A program made the position numbers and the translations under genes. The notes below the pieces were generated by a model. The model saw only the letters and a list, made by a program, of their open reading frames with translations. It was not told the DNA's origin and ran no database searches. A stretch of DNA of 64,000 nucleotides from Clarkia xantiana subsp. parviflora (lineage: Eukaryota > Streptophyta > Magnoliopsida > Myrtales > Onagraceae): positions 50,152,204 to 50,216,203 of the forward strand of contig JAPTYO010000002.1 of NCBI GenBank assembly GCA_036873135.1. The letters run 5' to 3'. Positions within the stretch are counted from its first letter, which is position 1, and the number at the start of each line of letters is the position of its first letter. Below are positions 45,320 to 56,306 of this stretch, piece after piece.

Positions 45320-47718
45320 TCAAGTCGGAATTACAGAGGAATGGGAAAAGAAAAAGAAAATCCATACAGAGTTTTTCCCACTCCTAGCCTCCTCCGCTAA
45401 GTAATCTTGAAGGAACCTCACCTTCGAGAAATCAAAACTAGGGTCCATGGCCCTGATATCCGCTACCACAGAGGCAAAGCTGGAAAGAGGCATCTGCCCA
45501 CTGGCCATGGCGGCGTCGGTTTGAAAATCAGCGCTAGCCTTATAGTCAGCAATGATCTTGGGGGCAGACTTCTTGTGCTCCTCTATCTCCGCTTTCAACA
45601 AAGCGATCTCCTCTTGATGAGAAGCCACCTTGGCAAGAAAAGCCCATAAGAAAGCGGCGGAGGTACGACGAGCATCATCCATCAATGCTCCAAGAGTCAT
45701 GGAGGCCCTCACTGTGTCCTTCAGAAAGGCGACTTCTTCGATCATATTAGCGAAGGCCCTTAGAGTGTCCTCCAGGGAGGCGATTTCTTTGGCTATATTG
45801 GCGGAGTCCTCCTTCAGACGAAGAAGTTCCTCTTCCAGGCGGGTATTTTCTCCTCAAAGGCGTTGCACCTCTTCTGCCTCCGACTCCACCGAGGCGAGCT
45901 TCCTTTTTTAAGAGGAAACTTCTTCACCCAAGTCGATGAGCAGCTGACCGACTTGTAAAAAATCGTGGGTGGCCTGAAAGCATAGCAAGATAAGTCGGAA
46001 GCGATTTCAGAGAAATCGAGATTATGAGGAGGATAAAATTATTTACCTTGGCCTGCCAATGTAGTAACATGCGAGTAGTCTCCTCAGCACATTCCACATG
46101 AATGCCAGGGCGATCTTGAGGAGGAATAGAGTCATTTATAAGATGGAGGGCTAACCCCCTATTGGCGATGGAGTGTCACTCCTTCAACTGATAGCCCTTC
46201 AAAGAAACTAGGGGATCCCAGTTGGCGACATCCGAGGATGACTCGGGGGCAGTATGAAGCATCTTCTAGGAAAAGGGTGGACCTTCAAACTTCAAGCCAG
46301 TCACGGCTTGGGAGATAGAAGCTTCATAACGACCCCCTTCTTCCGGGGCGACTTCTACAAGAGGAAAAGAAGTTAGAAAAATTAAGGAAATTCAAACAAA
46401 GATAAAAGCGAGAATGGAAAATTTTCTACCTTTGGGAGTTGGGGAGATAGAAATGGAAGGAGCGTCTAAGGAAGCCGTCTCCTGGAACTCGGAGATAGGA
46501 GTGGCATCGACCACATGCGCCCTTTTGTTAGGCTTGGAAATACCTCTGTGGGCATTCCTCTTGATCCTCACGCGAGGAGTCTTCACGACGTCCTCCGCAG
46601 ATTCCGCCTTCTCAAAATCTGGGGCAGCCTCAGTAATAGTTCCCGCCAGGGAGGGTTGTTTAGAGGCGACCTCAGAGCTAGTCGCCGCAGAATCGTCCAA
46701 GGGCACTGTTGCCGCCTGACCACGAGCATCAAAATACTTCTTAAAGAGACCTACATGAAACCAGAAGAGAATTTAAAAAAAAACTACTATGAAAAAGTAG
46801 TTACCCAATCAAGAGGAGGATCTTCAGTGCAAAGACGAATCGAGGATCTAATAAGAGCCTCTTCTGTTGTATCTTCAACAGATTTCCATGGTTCAAACTC
46901 TTTCGAGGTCACGACAGTGTGAATCTGGCCGACCGTGGCAATTTCTTCAGAAGTTAATCCACGGAGAGTGGGAGGACAATCACTACCAATGGGAGGGGAT
47001 ATGGGCCAAGTGACGCCTTCTCGACAGAAAAGTAATAATGCTCCCAGTTTGCATTATAAGACTTAAGCCCAACCACCAATTCCTTGGCTGATTTCCAAGA
47101 AAGTTGGTCATCTGAGGGCCATCGACCTTTGAAACCAAAGATCAACGACTTGCTTCTCAACAATTGATAGAAGCATCTAAAGACTTGAAGGGTGTATGTC
47201 CAATTATAGACGTCGCACAAACACCGAAAACCAACCCAGAAGCGGATAGCATTGACTGTGAGCTGACAAGGATGTATCCCATAATGCTCACAGAGTTCAT
47301 CCAACTCTGTGAAAAAAGGAAATCGGAGCCCCACCTCAATCTGGCCCGCATATACTGGGACCTCTCCATCCCTAGCCCTATATCCTTGTCCGGGGGGACC
47401 AGCATAACGAGGGCCTTCATGATCACTCAGATTACCTAGGGTCACGGCTTTTACGAAAGCGGCGCCAGACAATTTATTTTCTTTGGGAGACTCGGGAAAA
47501 GAAGGGATGAACCCTTGCGACCTACCTTGTTGGAATTGAGCAGCCATGGGAGTCTGAGAAAGGGATCGAAGGAAAGAAGCTTCTCGAATCGGATCGGAAG
47601 GACTAGCAGTGGCGATTCCAACAAGGATTCTCTCTTCAGGAGCGCAGGGACGAGGCGAGCTAGGGTTAATGAAGAAAGCACTATATTGATTCGCCAGGAT
47701 GACTAAAAACGAGAGCAT
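45320..47718 (-). pseudogene. G3b antisense gene, Transposase_28-like coiled-coil protein
   Basis: First exon 47718 to about 46954 starts MLSFLVILANQ. It has VYAGQIEVGLRFPFFTELDE, CQLTVNAIRFWVGF, WTYTLQVFRCFYQLL and WEHYYF, matching the E1/E4 exon 1 in order. A basic linker exon (46706-46392) follows with VRIKRNAHRGISKPNKRAHV. Next, about 46357-46050, come WDPLVSLKGYQLKE, one stop, and SIPPQDR. Last is a coiled-coil exon (about 45960-45320) with EEIALLKAEIEEHKKS and MDPSFDFSKVRF. Splice sites between exons are approximate. The promoter TATA is at 47747-47754, about 30 bp before the start codon. A second stop and frame breaks make expression of a full protein unlikely from this copy. Confidence 0.65.
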
Positions 47719-47746
47719 GAAGTAAAAAATGAAGAGTAAATGGTGG

Positions 47747-47754
47747 TATTTATA
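47747..47754 (-). promoter_or_regulatory. TATA box of the G3b antisense gene
   Basis: Minus strand TTAGTATAAATACCACC. Upstream lies AACTTCCTTGGGAAGTT, a perfect inverted repeat also present, slightly changed, in G3a. Confidence 0.6.
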
Positions 47755-48064
47755 CTAAAAAGTATTAACCGCTTAACTTCCCAAGGAAGTTTTCCCGAGG
47801 TCAGGCATTCATTGGGTCATTCTTTGACAACATGACTGTTGCCTTGCACCTGTCAAGGGCTTATCGAGGTGACTCTCCAGCTCCTCCCAGACCAACGGTC
47901 AGGAAATCCATAGGGACTAGCATCTCGCCTTGACTAAAGGTATCCTCTTTTAGCCTATCCAACTGAGGTTAAGTGAACTAATAGAGACGGAATCTAGCTC
48001 GAACATGTTCAAGAATTATACTCGACTCAAGACCTCCTCTTCATAAATGAAGCTGACAACTTAA

Positions 48065-48078
48065 GTCTCGGGGTCAAG
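48065..48078 (+). other. G3b polypurine tract
   Basis: AGTCTCGGGGTCAAG precedes the 3' LTR. Confidence 0.6.
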
Positions 48079-48854
48079 TGTTGGGTTACGATTAAACGAC
48101 AAAGACTAGAGCCAAGTACGTTTATTGGCGAGATTGAAGAATCGACGACCAACCTTGTTTGGAATGGTGAAACAAAGGTAAAAGGTCGACTATCATATTT
48201 TGAGGAAGTCGACTTTCAGAACATGATTAATAAAGATAGAAGCGACCAAGCTACCGGACCTCTATTTTAAAGAGTAAGTCGAGTCGACCATTAAAAGCTC
48301 TTTCAGAAGTAAACCTTCCTCCTAATGAAAGGTACAGGTGGCGACCTGCTTCCACCGCCCTAGAAGTAAACCTTCCTCCTAAGGAAAGGTACAGGTGGCG
48401 ACCTGCTTCCACCGCCCTAGAAGTAAACATTCATCCTAAGGAAAGGTACAGGTGGCGACCTGCTTCCACTGTTGAAGTAAGAAACCTCGTTGACTAAGGA
48501 AGGATGAGCTGGCAACCTGCTTGTCACCTACTTAAGCCGACTCTGAACAAAACCCTCCCCAGAGGGTAACCGCCCTACGAAGTCGGTAACATTTTCCCTA
48601 TAGATAGGGGCTCATTTTTATTATTTAAGTTCTAGGATCTATCAATTACTCTATATTATTCTCTCGATATCCATTACTGACTAAGCTTCGGAGTGGAATC
48701 AGGGGCCATCCCCACCTCTTTTTAGGTCCTCGCCTAGCACAAAGCCACCAAAGGAAACTAAGTGTCCACGCGACCAACTGAGTGAGCTAGCTCCCGGCGA
48801 GACTTAGAAGTCCACTACTCGAAGTTCCAAGGCCACGTCATTTTGATCACAACA
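48079..48854 (+). repeat. 3' LTR of G3b (776 bp)
   Basis: TGTTGGGTTACG to GATCACAACA, with a few percent substitutions from the 5' LTR. Followed by CGCAT. Confidence 0.95.
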
Positions 48855-49493
48855 CGCATTACTACTCATAAATGCTAAGCGTCACTCTAAAGTCTTGCGC
48901 GTTACTACCCATGAAATACGGACATGTGTTTAACACATCCATTTCGCCATGTCTTGGTATAACCAAGAGGGGCGCGCAATGCAGGAACATACGTCCCTAA
49001 CAACAACTACGGATGCTACATCCAACAAGAGGATGAGTCTCAACTCTACTCTATAGTCCACACCACATGGAAAATCATGCAAACAAAGGTATGTAATATT
49101 ACTACCAAACTATCATTCATTACTAAACCATCCATGACAAGATCCATACGACAATGTCAAACACAAAAGCATAAGTATGAAGGATTCAAAGGGATACCAC
49201 ACAAAAAGAAACCCCAACCCAACAAGGGGAGCTAAAACTATATACAAAGACTAGATAAAACTAGCAATCAACCCGACGCCACGTCAGGGACACCCGCAAC
49301 AACGGCACCTCCACATGCACCCGGGACAATCTCACCCTGAGAAGTACCCCCCCACTATACGTGCCTCACCATCATCATCGAACACTAACTCGTATTCACG
49401 AGTATCAGCCTCAACACCAGCAGGGGCACTCGCCTCAACAAACAGGGCGGCATCCGCCACAACAACAGGGGGAACGATCCCGTCCCTAAGACG
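48855..49493 (+). other. E4 stretch before its antisense gene
   Basis: Resembles E2 26960-27100 (CGCCATGTCTTGG, AAGAGGGGCG). No gene. Confidence 0.5.
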
Positions 49494-52400
49494 TTAAGCA
49501 GCCACATGCCCGATGGCAAATGTAGAATACGGACCCAATTGATCAAAGCTTAGATCGGGGGCAAGTTCATATACCTGCTCAATAAGACCCTCAATGGAGT
49601 CGTACGGCATCTCATCAGCTCCTGCTCGGATATCCTCAAGATAAAACTCGGAGGCCTTGTACTCCGCAACCCCTTCAGCCTTGCTCTCCTCCTGAGCCCC
49701 CTCCCTCACAGCATGCAAAGCAGCACTATATGCCTCTCCATCCTCAATAACCTTCTTCTGAAGGGCAGCAAGTTCAGACTCGAGCACAGCAACTCTAGCC
49801 TGACGGGAAGAACTCTCCGCCTTCAAGTCAGCGACCTTCGAACCCAAGAAGCGCGCTCTCTACTTCACGCTCTCCGCCTCATGACAAGCAATCTTGCACT
49901 TATCTTGGAGTGCCATCTTCTCCTCCCTGAGTTCAATAACGAAGGAGGAAATGTTCGCATCTGAGCGGCGACCTACAAGAATAACACAAAGCTCAAAAAT
50001 AAACAAGTAATGACAACACCGTGAAACATACAAACAAGTTATAAAAGAGTAAAGAGAAATACTCACGGGCGCAAGACTCGCTAGAACACCCTCAGCATAC
50101 GACCGCGCGTCCTCAAGCTCGCTAGGACGAATCCTTTGATCCCCAGGAGGGATAATCCGCTGAAGAACGCGTACCCCCACCTCGGGGGTAGTCAAACCGG
50201 CTTCCTTGGGGAAATAGGGTCCCCCAACAACAAAGGGTGTCCACTCCTCACCAGCAGTAGAGTCCTCAGGACAAACCAAATCAGCACGGGTAAGTGCACC
50301 AAGGGGTGGAACACCTACAACACATACACAAAGGATAAACAAAAGATACAAATATGACAAGTATAACAGTGAAATAAATTCAAGCAACATACCTGAACGG
50401 GGAGTACCCTCCTCCGACGTCTGGTCCCTCGACCAGGGGGCAGACATACTTGGAGTACGAACCAGGCCTTCAACTCCCTTCCCCCTGCTAAGGGGAGTCT
50501 TCGACGCTTCTCCTCCTCCATATTTCGAACGCTTAGGATCGCTCGAGGGTCGTACGTCAGAGTCAGGACGTTTCACCTTAGCCCGAGGCGGAGTATCAGC
50601 TGCAGCAACGCGCTCGGTCACGAGTGGGGACCGACCTACAAAAGGAATAAAGCAAGATGAGAACAAAACGCGATACATAGACAAGGAAAACAATCCCACA
50701 AAACTTACCCGCGCTTCCCTTCCCCCGTCCAGGCTTCATGCCCTGGAGCATAGTGGAAACGTTCGTATGGCCACTCCGCACGGGAGGAACGGCACCACCC
50801 GTAGAACCGCCTGCAAGCGCGAAGTTTTTCCATGACACCAGCCTACATCACAACACAATGAAGTTATTAAGATTCACAACATACCGAAGGATCTCTCGAA
50901 GGAGGTGTACAAATCCCAGCCGCGCACAAGTCTCGCTCTGTCACAGGATGCAAAGCCATGTAGGTGCGCGCATTGTGCGCCCGGTATATCACCTTCATCC
51001 CTGCTTGGGTCAATAACCTGGGAGAGGTTTGAAGTTTGGGCCATGTGAATTTGAGAGGTTTGAAGTTTAAATTGGTGATAATAGAGGTCTGAAGTTTTGA
51101 TTTGTAGATAATAGAGGTCTCCGTTAGTTTTTTCCGTTAAAATTAACGGAAACTGGTCATGTGCTTGACATGTGACCAGAAATAAAATAAAATTCCAAAA
51201 ATGCCCTTCTTCCACCTCACATGCTTAAATGAAAAGACGAAAATGCCCTTAATGCCACCACCAACTCCGGCGACCACCACCCAACTCCGGCAACCACCAC
51301 TCAGCTCCGGCGACCACCACCCGCTCCGACGACCACCACCCAACTCCGGCGAGCACAACCGCGGCCCCGATTGGGCCCAAATCGGAGCCATCGGCCACGA
51401 TTGGGCCCACAAAGCTCCGATCGGAGCTCGGTGTCCCCGAATCGGAGCCACAGAGCTCCGATCGGGGCCCAATCGGGGCCGATGGCTTCGATTTGGGCCC
51501 CATCGTGGCCATTGTGGCGGTCGTCGGAGTTTGGTGGGGTCGCCGGACTGTGAGTGGTGGTCGCCGGAGTTGGGTGGTGGCCGGCGGAGAGCCGTGGTGG
51601 TGGCCGGAGTTGGGTTATGTTTTAATTAGTGAAAGTGGTATTTTTGTCATTTCATGTTCAATTAATTAAACTTTAATTTGTTTAAAATATTGTCAGGGGT
51701 AAATATGACATTTCACGTGTTTCTGTTAAATTTGACATAAAATTTGGACGGAAAACCTAAAAATCACAAAGTCCAAACTTCAGACCTCAGTTATCACCAT
51801 TTCAATCTTCAGACCTCTCAAATTCACAAGGTCCAATCTTCAGACCTCTCCCAGGTTATTGACCCTTCATGCTTTGTCCGACTCAGTAAACTAGCGAAAA
51901 GTTGGCTCAGGATCAGGCTTAGTAATGCGAGCAATAGGCCAGGTTGTCCCTACGTCATTAGTAAAGAAATAATGCTTTTTCCAACGGCCTTTAGAACGAT
52001 TCACATCAGTAACGAAGCGAAGGGTAGTATCCCACTTCGCCTCCCCCAGTCCCAAGGTAGAAAATCGTCCCCCTTCATCAAAGACCAGCGGATAGAGATG
52101 GAACACAAACCAGACACATCCGGACGCTGGAGCCGGAAGAAGCAGCGGAAAAGTATAGACGAATAATGCCACGAATGCTGATGGCATAACACTCGGAAGC
52201 AAACCCAATACCGGAGGCCGGAGGGGGCAAGATCGAGAGGAGAAATCCTGTAATATCGACACAATCTACGCAAGTCCCGACAGTAAGGAAAGCGAAGACC
52301 CTCTCGAATCTGGGAGGTATATACGGAAGATAGCTCCGCCGGAGGCACAGTAGGTGTCCCCACATCAGCATCTCTGACGACATCAATTGGAAAGAATGCC

Positions 52401-52639
52401 TCTACCAAAGGGTGAAGCCCAAAACGATCAACATAGATCTGATAGTCATCTCGACCCAGCACATTACCAGGAAATGTCTGGATAAGATCTCCCAATTCCG
52501 AGTCAGGCTCCGACTCGGGAGAAAAGTATATATCTTCCACGGACTCTGGCCTAGACGACTCTGAATCTTCCGATTCAGGATCCGAATCCGAAATAGAACA
52601 ATGTCTAACTAAGGGAGTTGGAATATGGGATTTAATCAT
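49494..52639 (-). pseudogene. E4 antisense gene, interrupted by M1
   Basis: Start MIKSHIPTPLVRH at 52639. Exon 1 has VYTSQIREGLRFPYCRDLRR, PLDLAPSGLRYWVCF, WHYSSILFRCFFRL and HYFFTNDVGTTW, aligned with E1. A TAG follows PTFR. M1 (51007-51865) then splits the exon. It resumes with MKVIYRAHNARTYMALHP to a GT donor near 50884. Exon 2 lies near 50840-50710 and exon 3 (50636-50397) reads RSPLVTERVAAADTPPR. Exon 4 (about 50315-50070) has VGVRVLQRIIPPGDQRIRPS, with a good GTGAGT donor. Exon 5 (about 49974-49494) has a coiled coil and APDLSFDQLGPYSTFAIG. Most junctions are GT..AG. Confidence 0.7.
51007..51865. mobile_element. M1, Mutator-like non-autonomous element (859 bp)
   Basis: Terminal inverted repeats GGGTCAATAACCTGGGAGAG at both ends. 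Flanks TCCCTGCTT and TTCATGCTT match at 7 of 9, as expected for an aged 9-bp Mutator target duplication. The interior is GC-rich with CTCCGGCGACCACCACC repeats and several AGCTCCGATCGGAGCT palindromes. There is no transposase. Inserted in the E4 antisense exon. Confidence 0.8.
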
Positions 52640-54397
52640 ATTGATAAACCCTGCGAGTCGAGAAGGTAATCCTAAGTACAGATGCGCCAGCTCCTCACCC
52701 TACAACTCCTATAAGGATACAAAACAATCTAATCAACGCACACGCATATATTCATCGCGGCAACAACTACTACTACCATACAACGAACCTCTCCCACTCG
52801 GGGGCAACATCGTACTCATAAGCCTATAAGTGTTCGACCACTACATAGCAAACATCCTCTATACGGGGGCAACTCTATGTCAGTAAGGGCCCCGTCCCAA
52901 CACTTATACGGTTTACTTATGTGTATGCCCAATTGTGTATGCCCAATTGTGTATGCCTATATGCACCTATATGCACCTACATGCCCGCGTGCACCTACAC
53001 GCGCCTACGCGCGACTATATACATCCGCGCACACGTACATATATCCTCACATGATTATATGTCTCTACATGACCATGCATGTCTATACTTACTCATGCAT
53101 GCCTATGCACGCCTCCTTACACTTGCATGTATCTACATCATTGCCTAAGGTGAACATCTAAGGTAATTGGTGCAAAACATATTCATGACATTATTATCTA
53201 TATGTTATTTAACACACGTAGGATATGGACACATTCATACATACTTGGGGACATACAAAATTCAATTATACATACATCACTATGCCATCAAGTATATACA
53301 TACATCTCATGCCAACATATCAAGCAATCAAGGATGACAATCCATATGGGAAGTAACACTCCTATCCTATACATGCTAGAGCTAAAGTACTAAACCATTT
53401 TCATGCTCTCTTTTCCATAGTGAATTGTGTTAGGCATTTCATCAAACATCTTGTGGGCATGAATAGTCAAGTTTCAATCAAGACAATGATTGATCAAATT
53501 GAAGCAAGTAAAGGTGCCTACATACCTGGAAATGGTTTTAATCAACCCCGAAAATCCGAATCACCACAAAAATCGAAGTCAGAAGCCCCGTTCCCGCCGC
53601 CGAAGACGCCGCCGGTGACCCGCCGCCGAAGACGCCGCCGGTGACCCGCCGAGCACCGCCGCCCTCGCCGCCGTGTTGTCCCCCGCCGATGGTCCCGCCG
53701 CCACGAGCTAGTCCCCCCGGTGAGTGGTGGTTAGCCGTTGGTGGTGTAATGTGGGTGGGTGAATGGCTTGGGTGCTAAGTCACTTAGTCCCCAAGAAAAG
53801 GGAGACGACAATCTTGAAATGTGGAGGTAAAGTGAGGAGAAATTTTTATTCTCTCCCTTTTTATATACATATGTGGGTAATTCCGTATCACCTCTATATT
53901 TTTTCTAACTCTTTTGTATGAGTTATTGACACATACATATGCTTATACACCCACGCGTGCACATACATGCTTACACGCATACCCGTTTGCATATCCATGT
54001 CACGAGTCTATTATCATGATCCCGACATGCATATACTTACATCCCCATCGTTATATACTTATAAATGATCATATCTACATGTTTACTATCATGGCATCGT
54101 ACGACACACGTCTATGCACGTGTATGCATATACTTTGGCTATACATACGTTAATGCTTGCGTCCCTGTTATATACACAGTACTACATCATTACATATATA
54201 CATATCATATACATACATTTGCTACACTAACCATGTCAGCATCCATAGTCACCCCTATAAATGAAGGGCGGGACACGCGACATCATGGCCCACGCACCGA
54301 CGAACGATAAGTCCACACCAAGGTAACACCCGAACTTAAATCGAACGTATACTCTATCGAAAATAGAGTCAAGTAAGGGTCACGCCATTACTTGACT
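52640..54397. other. E4 stretch between antisense gene and polypurine tract
   Basis: Two blocks (52910-53150, 53930-54240) of TATGCACCTATATGCACC-like low-complexity sequence flank a GC-rich island (53575-53720). The island contains two tandem copies of a 26-bp GCCGCCGAAGACGCCGCC unit. The island sits where E1 and E2 have theirs. No gene. Confidence 0.5.
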
Positions 54398-54408
54398 CGG
54401 GGGGCAAA
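54398..54408 (+). other. E4 polypurine tract
   Basis: CTCGGGGGGCAAA before the LTR, close to E1/E2. Confidence 0.65.
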
Positions 54409-55048
54409 TGATAGGTATACGTCCGATTCGGGTCCGTGTTATAATTTTTCGGACCTCGCCTACACGTCAAACCCACTAAACGGTCCCAAAATAATTACCC
54501 GTAAGTCCTAAGCTTCCTGGGGTACGCACGCGCGTACCCCGAGTATAGGACTCGTCCGGATTGTTTACCAATCTGGAGGTCGGGATTGTCTAACAATCCC
54601 GACCTCCGGATTACGCCTAGATGTGCCCGTGTCTACCATATACGCGCGTACGGCGCGTGTCGGACTCTCCGGCGTAAACTCCTTGCTCGTCCACGTCCGG
54701 TTCACTTTTTCACAACTAAACTGACGTTAGACCGTTCAAAACCCGGATTGATCTCAAGGTTTCCTATAAATAGGGGCCTTGATCATTCATTTGACAACTA
54801 AGTTGACGCCGAAGCTCTGACCTCTCTCTAAACTTTTTCTCTCTAGAATCCTAATTTAAGCTTCGTGGAGGGTTCATCGCACTCCACCCCCCTCCCCCCC
54901 CCCCCCCCCCTCTGCGTGGTTTGCGATACTGACCCTCTTGCAGGTATCCGAAGACGCACGTATCCCGACACATGTGAAGACCCGCTACCTTGAACACTCG
55001 AAGCGCTTATATCAGGACCCGACTCTCCCTCGAGCGAAGGATCCAGCA
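54409..55048 (+). repeat. 3' LTR of E4 (640 bp, right end approximate)
   Basis: Starts TGATAGGTATACGTCC. Shares with E1/E2 the CCGGATT block, TATAAATAGG (54763-54772), CTTAAGCTTC-like and C-tract segments (C16 near 54895-54910). It ends around GGATCCAGCA. The target duplication cannot be checked. Confidence 0.75.
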
Positions 55049-55140
55049 AACCACATGAACAACAATCAAATCATATTGAATAAATAAAATTTAAAGTCTT
55101 AAAAAGGCTTGAGAAAATGCTTTTACTGATTCATATGTTT

Positions 55141-56306
55141 GAGTCATAAAATGTAGTTATAATAGGGGTCTGAAATGTAGGTGTTTCAGACCTTATAGTG
55201 ATTCATATACTTGTCAAATTTCAGTTTTTAACAGAACATATACACACATAGTTGTTCAAAATATGAAACAAACTCGAAACAACCAAACTTTCTTAACCAA
55301 ATTCAGTTTACAGTTAAATTACAACCAAACTTTTTACAACCCTTAAATTACTTCAACTTTGAATTTTTTTTAACAAAACCGTAAAAACCCTAATCCAAAT
55401 TCAGTTGAGCCTTAGGTTTAATGCATCAAGTTTCGATTTTTCCATCTCTAATCAGCCAACATACCCAACTTCAGTCACTGAAATGTAACAATTTCAACTT
55501 TTATTAACAATTTTTTCTTCAAGTTTCAGTTTCAAGTTCTTCAACTTCTTCAAGTTTCAGTTTTTCTTCCTACATTGTGTCTGAAATCTCCTAAGTAGTA
55601 CCTGTACTACAATTATTCACCAAGTTTTAACAGATCCTCCATGCAAAATCTGAACTTTATACCAAATTGAACTTCAATTTCCAGAAAATCAAAAAACCCA
55701 CAACCGATACAAACCAATAATATCAAATTGGGTGTAAATCACTTACCAGACGAGGAAGCCATCTTTCTCAACCCGAAATTTCGTCCTCCTTTTTCGTCTA
55801 CAGTGTCGTCACCTTCCGGCCTATCAACTCCTGTCACCTTCCCCGTGTCTCCGGACGGAAATCAGACCTTCTCTTCACCGAAAAACGTCCCAGGTCACTG
55901 TCGCACCAAACTCTAGTTTGGGTTCTTCAGTTTTTCAGAGGAAGAAGAAAACAGAGAGAAAAGGGAATTTTGGAAGTTTGATCGAGATTGACAGAGTGAG
56001 TAGAAGATGAAGAGTCTTCAGTTTTTGTTTTGCCGCCCATAGGGGTATTTTCGACATTTCAACTCAGGGATGGAGAGGCACGTGACATGCACAACGGGGA
56101 TGGAGGGGCAAATCTGGGATTAAACTTTTAAGTCATGCACGTTTTTGGCACGTGACCACTTTTCTTCACTTTTAACAGAAAATATTGACTGAGACCTCTT
56201 ATATTAACATAAGTTAAATCTCAGACCTATTAAATTAACTTTTGAAACTTCAAACCTCATTGGATACCATGGGCCATTATTCAGACATTTCATAAGTTAT
56301 TGACCC
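55141..56306. mobile_element. M2, Mutator-like element carrying a gene fragment
   Basis: The right end reads (minus strand) GGGTCAATAACTTATGAAAT, the same terminus as M1, with AGACCTCT-type subterminal repeats. The left end near 55141 (GAGTCATAAAATG) is poorly matched and uncertain. The minus strand holds a CT-rich leader, ATGGCTTCCTCGTCTG and then GTAAGTGATTT, which looks like the 5' UTR, first exon and splice donor of a host gene (about 56000-55750). Confidence 0.5.

Larger units (their letters stand above)
41263..48854 (+). mobile_element. G3b, complete non-autonomous gypsy-type element
   Basis: Both LTRs, primer site, polypurine tract and a perfect 5-bp target duplication CGCAT. Contents: broken gag-protease (42082-43681), 93-bp array, antisense gene (47718-45320), 3' LTR. 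No polymerase. Inserted in E4. Confidence 0.95.
32531..55048 (+). mobile_element. E4, right part of an E1/E2-like element (composite span)
   Basis: Own pieces are ~32531-32697, 40111-41262, 48855-51006, 51866-54408 and the 3' LTR 54409-55048. They hold post-gag sequence, short repeats, an antisense gene interrupted by M1, and a polypurine tract. Its 5' LTR and gag are not in the window; the simplest explanation is that the copia element inserted into E4 and the rest lies off the left edge. G3a, G3b and M1 are later insertions. Confidence 0.65.

Noticed and set aside
51201..51629. 142-residue frame in M1
   Set aside because: Pro/Thr-rich translation of CTCCGGCGACCACCACC repeats, with palindromes; no domain.
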